Positions 8,641-17,680 of a DNA stretch of 64,000 bases are shown in pieces. The translations under genes and the position numbers were made by a program. Numbering within the stretch: the stretch's first letter is position 1; every line of letters begins with the position of its first letter. Source of the stretch: JACDHG01 sp963811585 (GTDB taxonomy: Bacteria > Actinomycetota > Actinomycetes > Propionibacteriales > Nocardioidaceae); the NCBI GenBank assembly GCA_963811585.1, contig CAWERR010000006.1:744001-808000 (forward strand), written 5' to 3'. The notes below the pieces were generated by a model. It had not been told where the DNA came from and did no database searches. It saw nothing but the letters and a program-made list of their open reading frames with translations.

Positions 8641-9760
8641 CGACCAGCTGCCCGACTCCCCCGACGACCGCGCAGCACGGGCCTTCCGCGACGCGCTGCA
8701 CCGCAACCCCGACGACCTGCCTAGATCGCCAGACCTCACCGACGTACGTCGTCGGACGCGTCGTCGGTCGGCGCTCACCATCGTCGGCGCCGCCGCGACC
8801 GTGCTCGCATTGCTCGGGGTGTCTTTCGCCATCGCCGATCGCGACGAGGCGCCCGACCGCATTCCGGCCGCCAGCGACAGCACACAGACTTCGCCATCGG
8901 CCCCACGCGACGGCTGGCGGTTTGAGTCGTTCCTCGACGCGCAGATTCAGGTGCCGGACAGCTGGGTGTACGACGCCTACCCGGCCAGCCAGTGGTGCGT
9001 CGTTCCGCCACCCACGGCGCCGTACGTCGACAGAGAGCTGCCGCCTCGACCAACCACCCTGGTGGGGTGCGAGGTTGACGGGAGCGAGGAAGAACCGACG
9101 CACCGGTGGGTCGACCACGTGCTCCTCGATGAGGCCCCGGAAAGTGCCGCCGCACATCGTGAGCAGCGCGATGGCTGGTGGACCGTGACGCAGCCCGTCG
9201 GCACGGCGCTCATCACGATCGTCAGCCAGGATGAGTCGCTCATCGACGAGATCCTCGACACCGCCCGAGTCATCGAGGTCGATCAGTACGGATGTCCGGT
9301 CGAGGACCCGATCCAAGGCACCGAGTTCATCCGGCCAGATCCAGCCTTCGACCTGGCGACGGTCCAGGAAGTCGACTCGATCGCGGTGTGTCGCTACGTC
9401 ATAGGCGAGTTCGGCAAGCTGGGTCAGCCCGGCCTCACCGACTCGCACGAGCTCACCGGCACGGCCGCACAGCGAGAGCTGCTCGACCTCCAGGACGCTC
9501 CTCCAGGCGGGGGGCCTGACAACCCAGACTCATGCATGTCGGAGTACAACGGTGACGAGGCGATCGTGCTCTGGCTGCGCACCCCAACGGGCGAACATCG
9601 GATGCACGTCTACTACAACTGGTGCTTCCACAACGGGTTCGACGACGGTACGACGAGGCGAGCGCTGACCAGCGCAGCGTGTAGTCCCCTCTACGTGCCC
9701 CCCGTCTCGTTACACAGCGCGAACGACCGCCTCGTGTTCGATCGCTGCACCTCGATCTGA
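8633..9760 (+). CDS. Single-pass membrane protein coupled to the sigma factor (candidate anti-sigma)
   Basis: 375 aa from ATG 8633, inside the end of the sigma factor gene. The N-terminal about 45 residues are polar and Arg-rich. One membrane helix follows (SALTIVGAAATVLALLGVSFAIA, about 47-69), then a large outside domain of about 300 residues with several Trp and Cys. No HxxxCxxC zinc anti-sigma motif is present in the cytoplasmic part, so the anti-sigma role comes only from topology and coupling. The outside domain resembles nothing I can name. A strong hairpin follows at 9780. Confidence 0.75.
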   Translation: MTDDQLPDSPDDRAARAFRDALHRNPDDLPRSPDLTDVRRRTRRRSALTIVGAAATVLALLGVSFAIADRDEAPDRIPAASDSTQTSPSAPRDGWRFESFLDAQIQVPDSWVYDAYPASQWCVVPPPTAPYVDRELPPRPTTLVGCEVDGSEEEPTHRWVDHVLLDEAPESAAAHREQRDGWWTVTQPVGTALITIVSQDESLIDEILDTARVIEVDQYGCPVEDPIQGTEFIRPDPAFDLATVQEVDSIAVCRYVIGEFGKLGQPGLTDSHELTGTAAQRELLDLQDAPPGGGPDNPDSCMSEYNGDEAIVLWLRTPTGEHRMHVYYNWCFHNGFDDGTTRRALTSAACSPLYVPPVSLHSANDRLVFDRCTSI

Positions 9761-9779
9761 GCCACCACCCCGCGTGAAG

Positions 9780-9821
9780 GATCCGACGCGCAGGTCGCTC
9801 TGGCGACCTGAGCGTCGGATC
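9780..9821. terminator. Bidirectional terminator between convergent genes
   Basis: GATCCGACGC (9780-9789) pairs with GCGTCGGATC (9812-9821), and inside them CAGGTCGC pairs with GCGACCTG around TCTG. The long, almost perfect stem lies between the convergent membrane protein and RNB ribonuclease genes and could end both transcripts. Confidence 0.8.
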
Positions 9822-9850
9822 TTCGGCAGGGGTCGGCCGGGGTAGGTCGG

Positions 9851-11230
9851 TCAGGCCAGCTCGAAGCGGACCTTGCGGGCGACAGTGTTGGCCTCGACGA
9901 GCCGGACCTGCACCTCATGCCCGAGTGGCAGCGCTCCATCGGCGCTCGTCACCCCAGCCTCGAGGGCGGGCGCAGACAGCATCACCGACCCTTTGGACGG
10001 GTTCTTCGAGTCGACGTCGGTGATGACGCCGGTGAAGAGCTCACCGACCTGGTCGGCGAGGATGCCCGCCTCGACCAGGTCGAGGATCGCCCGCTCGAAC
10101 TGGTGGGCGCGGCGATCCGACTCCTCCATCCGCTTCGGCAGGTCTCGGAGGGCGGCCCGAACCCACCGGGGGATGTCGGTGTCGGCGCACATCGCCACGC
10201 AGATCTCGCCGGCATACCGGTCGACCAGGCGGCGGATCGGTGCCGTCACATGGGCGTACTCGTTGGCAATCGCCGCGTGCTCGATGTGCTCGGGTACGCC
10301 GCCGTCGAATGCGACGTACCCCGCCCCGCGAAGCAGAGCCGTGCACGCGTTGAGCATTGCTGCCCCGGCGGCGGTGTTTGGCTCGATCGAACGGACGAAG
10401 TCGGGGTAGTCCGTGTCGGGGTGCCACTCGATGTGCAGCGCGGCGGCGGTGCGCCTCAGCCGCTCGATGGCGCTGTCGGGTGGGGCGGGCAGGGTGCGCA
10501 CGATGCCCTCCTCGCCGTACAGCATGATCTCGGCGGCGCCAATGCCGGTGAGGAGAGAGATCTGCGCATTCCAGTTCTCGACCGGCAGCAGCTCGCGGAA
10601 GGCCAGCGACCAACCGCCGTCGCCCACCACCACTTGCTGCTCCGGCAGCGCCAGGCTGACTCCGCCGCGCTCACGCTCACGCTCCAGGCGGAGCTTTCCG
10701 ATCTCCTCGAGGAGCACGAACACTTCGTCGGCTGAGCCGTCGTCGAGCTGCTTCTGCACCGATGCGTAGTCGTAGCGCGCCCTGCTCCGGACCTTGGCGC
10801 GTTTGACGTCGACCTTGACGCCCTCGCCTCCGTCGTCGAGCTCGATCGTCCACAACAACGCCGGCCGCACCTCGCCAGGGAGGAGGCTTGCAGCGCCTTC
10901 TGACAGGACCGCCGGGTGCAGCGGGACACGATGGTCGGGGGCGTAGAGGGTCTGCCCACGGCGGTGTGCCTCGGCGTCGAGCACGCCACCCGGCTCGACA
11001 AACGCCGCCACGTCGGCGATCGCATAGTGCACGACATAGCCGGTCCCGCTGCGGCTGAGGTGCAGCGCCTGGTCGAGGTCCATCGAGTCCTCGGGATCGA
11101 TGGTGACGAACGGGATCTCCGTGCGGTCGAGATCGGGCAGACGTGGGTTTTGGGCAGCCTTCTCGGCCGCCGCCACCACCTCGGCCGGGAAGTCGCGCGG
11201 GATCCCCAGCTCCGTGTCGATGGCCTGCAT
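9851..11230 (-). CDS. RNB-domain (RNase II/R-like) exoribonuclease
   Basis: Processive 3'-to-5' RNA exonuclease family. The catalytic block FVTIDPEDSMDLDQALHL carries the metal-binding aspartates; YAIADVAAFVEPG, RGQTLYAPDHRVPLHP and the late HIEHAAIANEYAHVTAPIRRLVDRY are hallmark RNB segments. The C-terminal about 70 residues look like a small OB/S1-like domain. Length from ATG 11230 is 459 aa, the short actinobacterial form lacking N-terminal cold-shock domains. The start is uncertain: the frame is open to 11419 with a GTG at 11350, and homology seems to begin slightly before the ATG (FVSGMQAIDTELGIP). Palindromic repeats lie in the possible 5' extension, which argues against the longest start. 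Confidence 0.88.
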   Translation of the reverse strand: MQAIDTELGIPRDFPAEVVAAAEKAAQNPRLPDLDRTEIPFVTIDPEDSMDLDQALHLSRSGTGYVVHYAIADVAAFVEPGGVLDAEAHRRGQTLYAPDHRVPLHPAVLSEGAASLLPGEVRPALLWTIELDDGGEGVKVDVKRAKVRSRARYDYASVQKQLDDGSADEVFVLLEEIGKLRLERERERGGVSLALPEQQVVVGDGGWSLAFRELLPVENWNAQISLLTGIGAAEIMLYGEEGIVRTLPAPPDSAIERLRRTAAALHIEWHPDTDYPDFVRSIEPNTAAGAAMLNACTALLRGAGYVAFDGGVPEHIEHAAIANEYAHVTAPIRRLVDRYAGEICVAMCADTDIPRWVRAALRDLPKRMEESDRRAHQFERAILDLVEAGILADQVGELFTGVITDVDSKNPSKGSVMLSAPALEAGVTSADGALPLGHEVQVRLVEANTVARKVRFELA

Positions 11231-11354
11231 TCCGGACACGAACTCGGACCGTCCTGGCCCTGCAGGTTCACGCTCCGCCTTGGCACGCCGTTGCCCTTTC
11301 GTTCGACCGCCAGTCCGTGCCCACCATAGTGGGCGCCACCCACGCCCCACCGCC

Positions 11355-11463
11355 CGACGTCCGTGCCGCCGAGCGCTATCGCAACCACTTCCACGGACAC
11401 TGCAAGCCGCCCGCCCCAACGTCCGTGTCGCCGAGCGCTATCGCGACCACCTGCACGGACGTT
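11355..11463. repeat. Two copies of a REP-like palindromic element
   Basis: Copy 1 (about 11355-11404) and copy 2 (11417-11463) share GTCCGTG, a GCCGAGCGCTATCGC core and a closing CACGGAC. Copy 2 has perfect 11-bp arms CAACGTCCGTG / CACGGACGTTG. The same element occurs, inverted, at 38019-38068. Located in the divergent gap between the ribonuclease and trpB. Confidence 0.8.
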
Positions 11464-11539
11464 GCGGGCCAGGCTGGACGACGTACCAGGTTGGTGGAAC
11501 TCTGAGACCTCTCATCCCCCGACGCGACTGGAGCCCGCC

Positions 11540-12922
11540 GTGACCACTGCGCTGCAGCACAAGATCCTGCTCACCGAGGACGAGATGCCGACGCGTTGGT
11601 ACAACGTTCTCCACGACCTCCCCACCCCGCCGCCGCCAGTCCTGCATCCCGGCACCGGGCAGCCCGTCGGACCCGACGACCTCGCGCCGCTCTTCCCGAT
11701 GGACCTGATCATGCAGGAGGTGTCGACCGACCAGTACGTCGAGATCCCTGGCGACGTACTCGACGTCTATCGGCTGTGGAGGCCCAGCCCGCTCTACCGC
11801 GCCCACCGCCTCGAGAAGGCGCTCGGGACACCGGCTCGGATCTACTACAAGTACGAAGGCGTGTCCCCCGCCGGCTCCCACAAGCCCAACACAGCGGTCC
11901 CGCAGGCCTACTACAACGCCAAGGCCGGCATCAAGAAGCTCACAACCGAGACGGGCGCCGGCCAGTGGGGCACCGCCCTCGCCTTCGCCTGCGCGCAGTA
12001 CGACCTGGAGTGCGAGGTGTGGCAGGTCAGGGCGTCCTACGACCAGAAGCCCTACCGCCGCATCATGATCGAGACGTTCGGCGGAACCGTGCACCCCAGT
12101 CCGTCAGACCTCACCGAAGCCGGTCGCTCGATCCTCGCTCTCAACCCCGACTCGACCGGCTCCCTCGGCATCGCGATCAGCGAAGCCGTCGAGGTGGCCG
12201 CCAAGGATCCCACGACCAACTACTCGCTCGGCAGCGTGCTCAACCATGTACTGCTGCACCAGACCATCATCGGCGAGGAGGCGCTGCTGCAGCTGGCGAA
12301 GATCGGCGAGACCGCCGACCTTCTCGTCGGATGCACCGGAGGTGGCTCCAACTTCGGCGGGCTGATGTTCCCGTTCCTGCGTGAGAAGTGGGCCGGCCGG
12401 ATGGACCCGGTCATCCGCGCGGTCGAGCCTTCGGCGTGTCCGTCACTGACGCAGGGGACGTACGCCTACGACTTCGGCGACACGATCGGCATGACGCCGC
12501 TGATGAAGATGCACACTCTGGGGCACGACTTCGTTCCCGACCCGATCCACGCCGGCGGCCTGCGCTACCACGGGATGAGCCCGCTCATCAGCCACCTCTA
12601 CGAGCAGAAGGAGATCGAGGCGCAGGCGAAGCAGCAGACGGAGTGCTTCGCGGCAGGCGTCCTCTTCGCCCGCGCTGAGGGCATCGTGCCGGCGCCCGAG
12701 CCGACACACGCCCTGGCCGCCGCGGTCGAGGAAGCCCTGCGTTGCAAGGAGTCTGGTGAGGAGAAGGTGATCCTGACAGCCTTGTGCGGCCACGGGCACC
12801 TCGACCTGCCGGCGTACGACGCCTACCTGTCGGGGTCGATCGTCGACCACGACTGGGAGGACGCCGATCTCCAGGCAGCAGTCAACGAGGCACTGACGAA
12901 GCTGCCGAGGTCAGCCCTCTGA
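11540..12922 (+). CDS. Tryptophan synthase beta chain, type 2 (TrpB2-like)
   Basis: PLP enzyme joining indole and serine to give tryptophan. 460 aa, longer than the usual 400-aa TrpB, with the extended N-terminus typical of TrpB2. GTG 11540 has TGGAG 6 nt before it. The PLP lysine is K115 in SPAGSHKPNTA; the phosphate-binding loop is GCTGGGSNFGG near 255-265; TETGAGQWGTALA is the conserved catalytic region. No trpA or other trp genes are nearby, so it may act without an alpha subunit, salvaging indole or acting on a related substrate, as suggested for stand-alone TrpB2 proteins. It is divergent from the ribonuclease. Confidence 0.9.
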   Translation: MTTALQHKILLTEDEMPTRWYNVLHDLPTPPPPVLHPGTGQPVGPDDLAPLFPMDLIMQEVSTDQYVEIPGDVLDVYRLWRPSPLYRAHRLEKALGTPARIYYKYEGVSPAGSHKPNTAVPQAYYNAKAGIKKLTTETGAGQWGTALAFACAQYDLECEVWQVRASYDQKPYRRIMIETFGGTVHPSPSDLTEAGRSILALNPDSTGSLGIAISEAVEVAAKDPTTNYSLGSVLNHVLLHQTIIGEEALLQLAKIGETADLLVGCTGGGSNFGGLMFPFLREKWAGRMDPVIRAVEPSACPSLTQGTYAYDFGDTIGMTPLMKMHTLGHDFVPDPIHAGGLRYHGMSPLISHLYEQKEIEAQAKQQTECFAAGVLFARAEGIVPAPEPTHALAAAVEEALRCKESGEEKVILTALCGHGHLDLPAYDAYLSGSIVDHDWEDADLQAAVNEALTKLPRSAL

Positions 12923-12980
12923 AGGCCGCCGCAGTTTGGGGGCGCCTGCCGCGTGCGGAGCAAGCGGCGCGCGGGTGCCG

Positions 12981-14318
12981 TCAGCGACCTGGCTGCTCTT
13001 CGATGGAGTCTTCGACGCAGTCATCGCTCAGCTCCTCGGGAGCTTCGGCGGCCACCGGGGCCACAGGGGGCATCCGACTCACCACGGCGACCAGGGCCGC
13101 CAGTCCGACCGCGGACATCGCAATCAGCGCCGGCGCCACGGCTGTCGAAGATGCGACCAGGCCGGCGAGCACGATCGCGAGGCCTTGAGCGATCTGGAGC
13201 GTAGCGTTCGCAAGCCCGAAGACTCGACCGCGTAGCTCAGGAGCAACCAGGACGCTGATCTCGCTCTGGATCGCGCTCAGGTACGAAAGGCAGGCGCCGG
13301 CGGCTACCAGGGCCGCGACGGTGAACACAGCGGGACCGGGCAGCATCGACAACAGCGCGGCCGCAATGACGGCGAGGACGCCGCCGATTGCCAGTGGTGT
13401 CACGAGACGCTGCTGTCTGTCGAACACCAACCGGCCGAAGAAGAAGAGGCCCGCCACATTGCCGAGCGGCGGCGCCGCCATGATGAACCCGGCCAACGTG
13501 ACGCCCCCGCCGAGCTCGTCGGCAAACGGGACTGCCAGCCCTTCGGTGATCACGACGACTGCCGGCCCCAGGCCCAGCAACAACAGCAGCGACCGCATTC
13601 GCGGGGTCGTGGCTACCACCCGGAGGCCCTCGAGCGTGCTCGCCCACGCCGCTGGACGGCGAAGGGGTATGGGTGGATCGCCGCCGGCCAGCAAGCCGCT
13701 TGCCAGGTCGTGTTCGGCCAACCGAGATTGCTCCGCGGCCAGCCACGGCGCGGGGCGCGCCCGTACGAACATGGCGATGAGCACTGCAGAGATAACGAAG
13801 GTCACCGCATCGATCGCCAGCGTCGGGCGCGGACCGACGAACGCGACGATCACGCCTCCGATCGCGAACCCGGCTACCTGCAGGGCCTGCCTGGTGCCGG
13901 ACACGAGCGCATTGCCAGCCGGGAACTTGTCCTGGTTCAGAATGTCCGACAGCAGCGCGAGCCGAGCCGCACCCCACGGGACCCGGAACAACGCCTCAAG
14001 GAACAGGAACGTCATCACCACCCCGAGCGGCAGGCCAGGGATGACGATGACCGCGACGCAGACGGCTCGTGCCAAGTCACACAGCACGAGCAGTCGTCGG
14101 CGCGGGAACAGGTCGGCAAGGGTGGAGAGCCAGGGACTGAACAGGTACGGCGCGAAGCTGATTGCGAACGCGACTGCGGTCAGCGCCGGCGACCCTGTCC
14201 GCGCGTAGACGAGTGCTGCAACGGCGACCCTGGCGAGGTAGCTGCCGCTGATGGAGAACACATCGGCGACATAGAGAGCGGTGAACTCTTTCTCAGCGAA
14301 GAGATCGCGATATCGCAA
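12981..14318 (-). CDS. MFS transporter (EntS/MefA-like exporter)
   Basis: 445 aa with about 12 hydrophobic segments in two halves. DLFPRRRLLVLCDLARA (about 70-86) is the basic loop between helices 2 and 3 of the MFS_3 group; the first half also holds VPWGAARLALLSDIL and NALVSGTRQALQVAGFAIGG. The C-terminus ends in an acidic tail (EAPEELSDDCVEDSIEEQ). TTG 14318 opens the frame; the RBS is weak, so the start is moderately sure. It converges on trpB2, and the substrate is unknown: relatives export siderophores or macrolides. Confidence 0.85.
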   Translation of the reverse strand: MRYRDLFAEKEFTALYVADVFSISGSYLARVAVAALVYARTGSPALTAVAFAISFAPYLFSPWLSTLADLFPRRRLLVLCDLARAVCVAVIVIPGLPLGVVMTFLFLEALFRVPWGAARLALLSDILNQDKFPAGNALVSGTRQALQVAGFAIGGVIVAFVGPRPTLAIDAVTFVISAVLIAMFVRARPAPWLAAEQSRLAEHDLASGLLAGGDPPIPLRRPAAWASTLEGLRVVATTPRMRSLLLLLGLGPAVVVITEGLAVPFADELGGGVTLAGFIMAAPPLGNVAGLFFFGRLVFDRQQRLVTPLAIGGVLAVIAAALLSMLPGPAVFTVAALVAAGACLSYLSAIQSEISVLVAPELRGRVFGLANATLQIAQGLAIVLAGLVASSTAVAPALIAMSAVGLAALVAVVSRMPPVAPVAAEAPEELSDDCVEDSIEEQPGR

Positions 14319-14440
14319 CTCAGACCATTTTCTGGGGCCCTCGGGCTGGTGCGGCCCACATCGTTACGGGTTTGCTCACATCTATCACGCTGGGGCGCAA
14401 TTCGCTAACCACCGCCTCAGTGTATGACGCGCAGGGGCCG

Positions 14441-15634
14441 TCAGGGGATGGCGGAGAACTGGCGCAGCGACGAGGCGCCCGACTCGTAGAACGTCAACGT
14501 GGTGAGAGACGCCGGCGCCAGCAGCATCCGGTTGATCGTCGGCAGCGGCGCGTCAAGGCAGTAGCGCACGCACAGCTTGATGGGGTTGACGTGGCTCACC
14601 ACGACGACGGTCTTCGCGGCGTACGTCGCCAGCGTCCGGGTGAGTGCCGCCTCGACGCGAGCCTGCACCTGGGCGATCGACTCGCCGCCCGGCGGTGGGT
14701 AATTCATGGAGCTCAGCCACTCGTCGAGCTCCTTCGGCCAACGTTCCTCAACCTCGGCCAGCGTCAGGCCGTCCCACTCCCCGAACGCACACTCACGGAA
14801 GTCGTCCTCGATGACGACCGGAAGCCGAAGCCCGAGAGCGCTCTCGACAGCGGCCGCCGTGTCTCGGGTGCGCTGCAACGGCGAGGCGAGGATCGCCTCG
14901 ACACTGCCGTCGGCCGCCAACGCCGCGGCCGCCCTCTCGGCCTGGGCGAAGCCCTCCTCGTTGAGACCGGGGTCGTCACCACCGGGGCCTGAGAACCGCC
15001 TGTCGGCCGTGTGCTTGGTGACGCCGTGGCGCAGGAAGATCAGCGTCGTCGCCGCGCCGAGCCGATCACTCCATCCCAGCATCGGGTTGCGCATGCCCAA
15101 GGCCTGCGCTGTGTCGGCACCCGGCGCGGGAGGCTCCATCGCGGCGGGGGTCGGGTCGCCGGGTTGGTTCTCGCCCATCGCCGCGCTGTCACCGCCGGTG
15201 TGGACGTCATACGACTCCCCGCGCTCTGCCGCATCCATGGCGAGGTTGGCGAGCCGGTCGGCGTCCTTGTTGCGTTCGCGAGGCACCCACGTCCAGACCG
15301 TCCCGAACGGGGCCAGCCGCTGCGCACGGATCGCGAGCGGCCGCATGTCGGGGTGCTTGATCTTCCAGCGTCCGGACATCTGCTCGACGACGAGCTTGGA
15401 GTCCATCCGCACCTCGAGTAGCGCGTCAGGAGTGTGCTCGACGTACAGCTCGAGGCCGGCGATGAGCCCGCGGTACTCGGCCACGTTGTTGGTTGCCCGA
15501 CCGATCGACTCAGCGGCTTCGGCGAGGACCTCGCCCGTGTCGGCGTCGCGCAGCAGCGCACCGAAGCCAGCCGGCCCCGGGTTGCCGCGGGAGCCGCCGT
15601 CGGCCTCGATGATGACGCTGTCGTGGGTGGCCAT
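14441..15634 (-). CDS. Bifunctional RNase HI / histidine phosphatase
   Basis: 397 aa fusion known in actinobacteria (Mycobacterium Rv2228c type). N-terminal RNase HI (about 5-135) has the acidic set D12 (IEADGGSRGNPG), E53 (NNVAEYRGL), D78 (RMDSKLV) and NKDADRLAN at 122-130. A linker rich in Pro and Ala follows, then a phosphoglycerate-mutase-like phosphatase with LRHGVTKHT (catalytic H203) and VVSHVNPIK near the end. The first half degrades RNA in RNA-DNA hybrids; the second half resembles alpha-ribazole phosphatase CobC. The stop-to-start gap to the upstream zinc-ribbon gene is 9 nt, so they are one operon with the Nif3 gene. Confidence 0.95.
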   Translation of the reverse strand: MATHDSVIIEADGGSRGNPGPAGFGALLRDADTGEVLAEAAESIGRATNNVAEYRGLIAGLELYVEHTPDALLEVRMDSKLVVEQMSGRWKIKHPDMRPLAIRAQRLAPFGTVWTWVPRERNKDADRLANLAMDAAERGESYDVHTGGDSAAMGENQPGDPTPAAMEPPAPGADTAQALGMRNPMLGWSDRLGAATTLIFLRHGVTKHTADRRFSGPGGDDPGLNEEGFAQAERAAAALAADGSVEAILASPLQRTRDTAAAVESALGLRLPVVIEDDFRECAFGEWDGLTLAEVEERWPKELDEWLSSMNYPPPGGESIAQVQARVEAALTRTLATYAAKTVVVVSHVNPIKLCVRYCLDAPLPTINRMLLAPASLTTLTFYESGASSLRQFSAIP

Positions 15635-15643
15635 CGCCCGTCG

Positions 15644-16387
15644 TCAGATCCCGGACTCGGCCGTGCGGACCAGGATGCGGTCGCACTCCTCGCACCGCAG
15701 TACCTCGTCGCTGGGTGCTGTCGCCATCCTGGCGAGGTCGGCCGCTCCGACGTCGAGCTGGCACCCGCCGCATCGCCTGTGATGCAGGGCGCCGACCCCC
15801 ACTCCACCGAGCTGTGCGCGCAGTCGGTCGTAGAGCGCCAGCAGGTTGGCTGGGATGTCCGCGACCAGCAGCTCGCGTTCGGCGACGGCATCAGCGCGTT
15901 GGGTGCCGATGTCTCCGGTCGCCCGGTCGCGGGCCTTGGTCGTCTCGTCGAGCTGGACCTCGAGCTGCTCCAACTCCTGCTGGAGCCGATCCCGCTCGGT
16001 CTGCGTCGCCTCGAGCCGCTCCATAACCTCGAGCTCAACGTCTTCGAGGTCGCTGATGCGGCGCTCCAACGTAGCGGTTTCGTGCTGCATCGCCTGCAGT
16101 TGCTTCGGGTCGCTCACCAGACCGGCGTTGATCCGCTCGGTGTTGCGCTGTCGTCGCGTCTTGACCTGCTCGACGTCCGCGTCGGCCTTGCGTTGTTCGC
16201 GGGCGAGATCGTCGGCGTCGGTCTGGGCGCGGCCGTAAGCCGTCTTGACATCGGTATGCCGCTCGGTCAGCTCGGCGAGGGCCACCGACTCGGGCAGCTT
16301 GGTCAACCGATGGTCGAGCTGGGCGACGAGCGCGTCAACCGCCTGCAGGTCCAGCAACTTGAGTTGGGCGAACGGATCGGCTTTCAG
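15644..16387 (-). CDS. C4-type zinc-ribbon coiled-coil protein (Rv2229c family)
   Basis: 247 aa. The N-terminal about 180 residues are a long coiled coil rich in Glu, Arg, Leu and Gln. The C-terminal ribbon has two CxxC knuckles: RCGGCQLDVG and LRCEECDRIL. I place the start at CTG 16387 because AAGGAG stands 6 nt before it and the protein then begins KADPFAQLKLLDLQ, matching the family N-terminus; the first standard start in frame (TTG 16357) would cut ten conserved residues. Its function is not well defined; it always travels with Nif3 and RNase HI genes in actinobacteria. Confidence 0.9.
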   Translation of the reverse strand: MKADPFAQLKLLDLQAVDALVAQLDHRLTKLPESVALAELTERHTDVKTAYGRAQTDADDLAREQRKADADVEQVKTRRQRNTERINAGLVSDPKQLQAMQHETATLERRISDLEDVELEVMERLEATQTERDRLQQELEQLEVQLDETTKARDRATGDIGTQRADAVAERELLVADIPANLLALYDRLRAQLGGVGVGALHHRRCGGCQLDVGAADLARMATAPSDEVLRCEECDRILVRTAESGI

Positions 16388-16439
16388 CGTCGGCTCCTTG
16401 TGGCAGTGCTGCAGATGGCGGTCATGCTGGCGCGGCGGG

Positions 16440-17594
16440 TCATGTACGGGTCCGCGAGGCTCGATGGTTCCACGGATCGGTGCAGATCCGCGACACCGCG
16501 GTCTCGATCGTCGCGTCGGCGTCCTTCAACCTGCCACTCAGTTCCCGCTCGACGACCGGCAGCCACATCCATTCGGCCGCCCAGTGCGGGACGTCTACGA
16601 GAGCCGGAGCATCCGGGTGCTCGCGGGCCTCCGAGGCGGGGTGGTGGCGAAGGTCAGAGGTGACGTAGACATCAGCCCTGCGGTCGCGTGCGGTGTCGAG
16701 CAGGAAGTCGCCCGCGCCGCCCGCAAGGGCGACTGTCTCCACCTGCCGGTCGAGGTCTCCGGACACCCGGGCACCGACGACCGTCGCGGGGAGAGTGTCG
16801 ACGACCACGTCCGCGAACTCGCGCAACGTGGTCGGGGCGGGCAGCCGACCGATCCGCCCGTGCCCGCGTTGGCCGTCCCACGAGGCCAGCTCGAGAACGT
16901 CAAAGGCAGGCTCCTCATAAGGATGCACGTCGCGCAGCGCCGCGACGACCTGCTGCCGGCGGGCTCGTGGCAGCACCATCTCGATCCGGTCCTCGGAGAC
17001 CACCTGCACCTCTCCTGGCGTCCCGATCGTCGGGTTGGAGTCGGCGCCGGGACGGAACGTGCCCTCCCCCGCGCTGACGAATGCACACCGGTCGTAGTCG
17101 CCGACCGCCCCGGCGCCGGCTGCCGCGAGGGCATCGACCACCCGCTGCGTGTCGGCAGTCGGGACGAACGTCACGATCTTGTCGAGTGGATCGTCAGGCT
17201 CGGTCGACAGCGGCTGGGTGTCGACGAGTCCTAGTGCGCTCGCGATCGACTCTGAGACGCCGTGACGCGGTGTGTCGGCGTTGGTGTGGGCGACGTACAA
17301 GCCGATGCCGTGGCGGATCAGGTCGTGGATCACGCGGCCCTTGGGTGAGTCAGCGCCGACGGTATGGACCGCGCGGTAGAGCAGTGGGTGATGCACGACG
17401 AGCAGATCGGCGCCGGTAGACACTGCCTCGTCGACAACAGCCTGCACGGGATCGACCGCGAACAGGATGCGGCGTACGTCGTCGGACGGGTCACCGACGA
17501 CGAGACCTATCGCGTCGCCGTCCTCAGCCCAGCGCTTCGGGTAGAGACCCTCGATCGCCGCGACGACATCAGCCAAGGTCGGCGGGTTGGTCAC
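16440..17594 (-). CDS. Nif3-like dinuclear metal centre protein
   Basis: 384 aa. Metal ligands are visible: H68-H69 in VVHHPLLYR, H103 and D107 in VAHTNAD, and a late DVPHWAAEW with the other conserved His/Glu. The central insert (about 150-260, with RIEMVLPRARRQQVVAALRDVHPYEEPAFDV) is the PII-like domain found in longer Nif3 proteins, so the length is normal. The family forms a hexameric toroid with a two-metal site; GTP cyclohydrolase-like hydrolase activity has been proposed but is unsettled. It is upstream in the operon with the zinc-ribbon and RNase HI genes. ATG 17594. Confidence 0.93.
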   Translation of the reverse strand: MTNPPTLADVVAAIEGLYPKRWAEDGDAIGLVVGDPSDDVRRILFAVDPVQAVVDEAVSTGADLLVVHHPLLYRAVHTVGADSPKGRVIHDLIRHGIGLYVAHTNADTPRHGVSESIASALGLVDTQPLSTEPDDPLDKIVTFVPTADTQRVVDALAAAGAGAVGDYDRCAFVSAGEGTFRPGADSNPTIGTPGEVQVVSEDRIEMVLPRARRQQVVAALRDVHPYEEPAFDVLELASWDGQRGHGRIGRLPAPTTLREFADVVVDTLPATVVGARVSGDLDRQVETVALAGGAGDFLLDTARDRRADVYVTSDLRHHPASEAREHPDAPALVDVPHWAAEWMWLPVVERELSGRLKDADATIETAVSRICTDPWNHRASRTRT

Positions 17595-17653
17595 CCGGTC
17601 ACCCTATCGACGTACCCTAAATGCTCCGCTTGTCGAGGCGTCGAGACTCCGCT

Positions 17654-17672
17654 GGTCGAGCTTGTCGAGACC
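17654..17672. repeat. GGTCGAGCTTGTCGAGACC palindromic repeat
   Basis: Sits in the gap between the Nif3 gene and the HisN-like phosphatase, together with a degenerate TGTCGAGGCGTCGAGA just before it. The same GTCGAGCTTGTCGAG sequence recurs in the 58.7-58.8 kb repeats, so it is a dispersed intergenic element. Confidence 0.75.
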
Positions 17673-17680
17673 AAGGGTGT

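Noticed and set aside
15434..16663. Plus-strand 409-aa frame
   Set aside because: Antisense to the zinc-ribbon and Nif3 genes.
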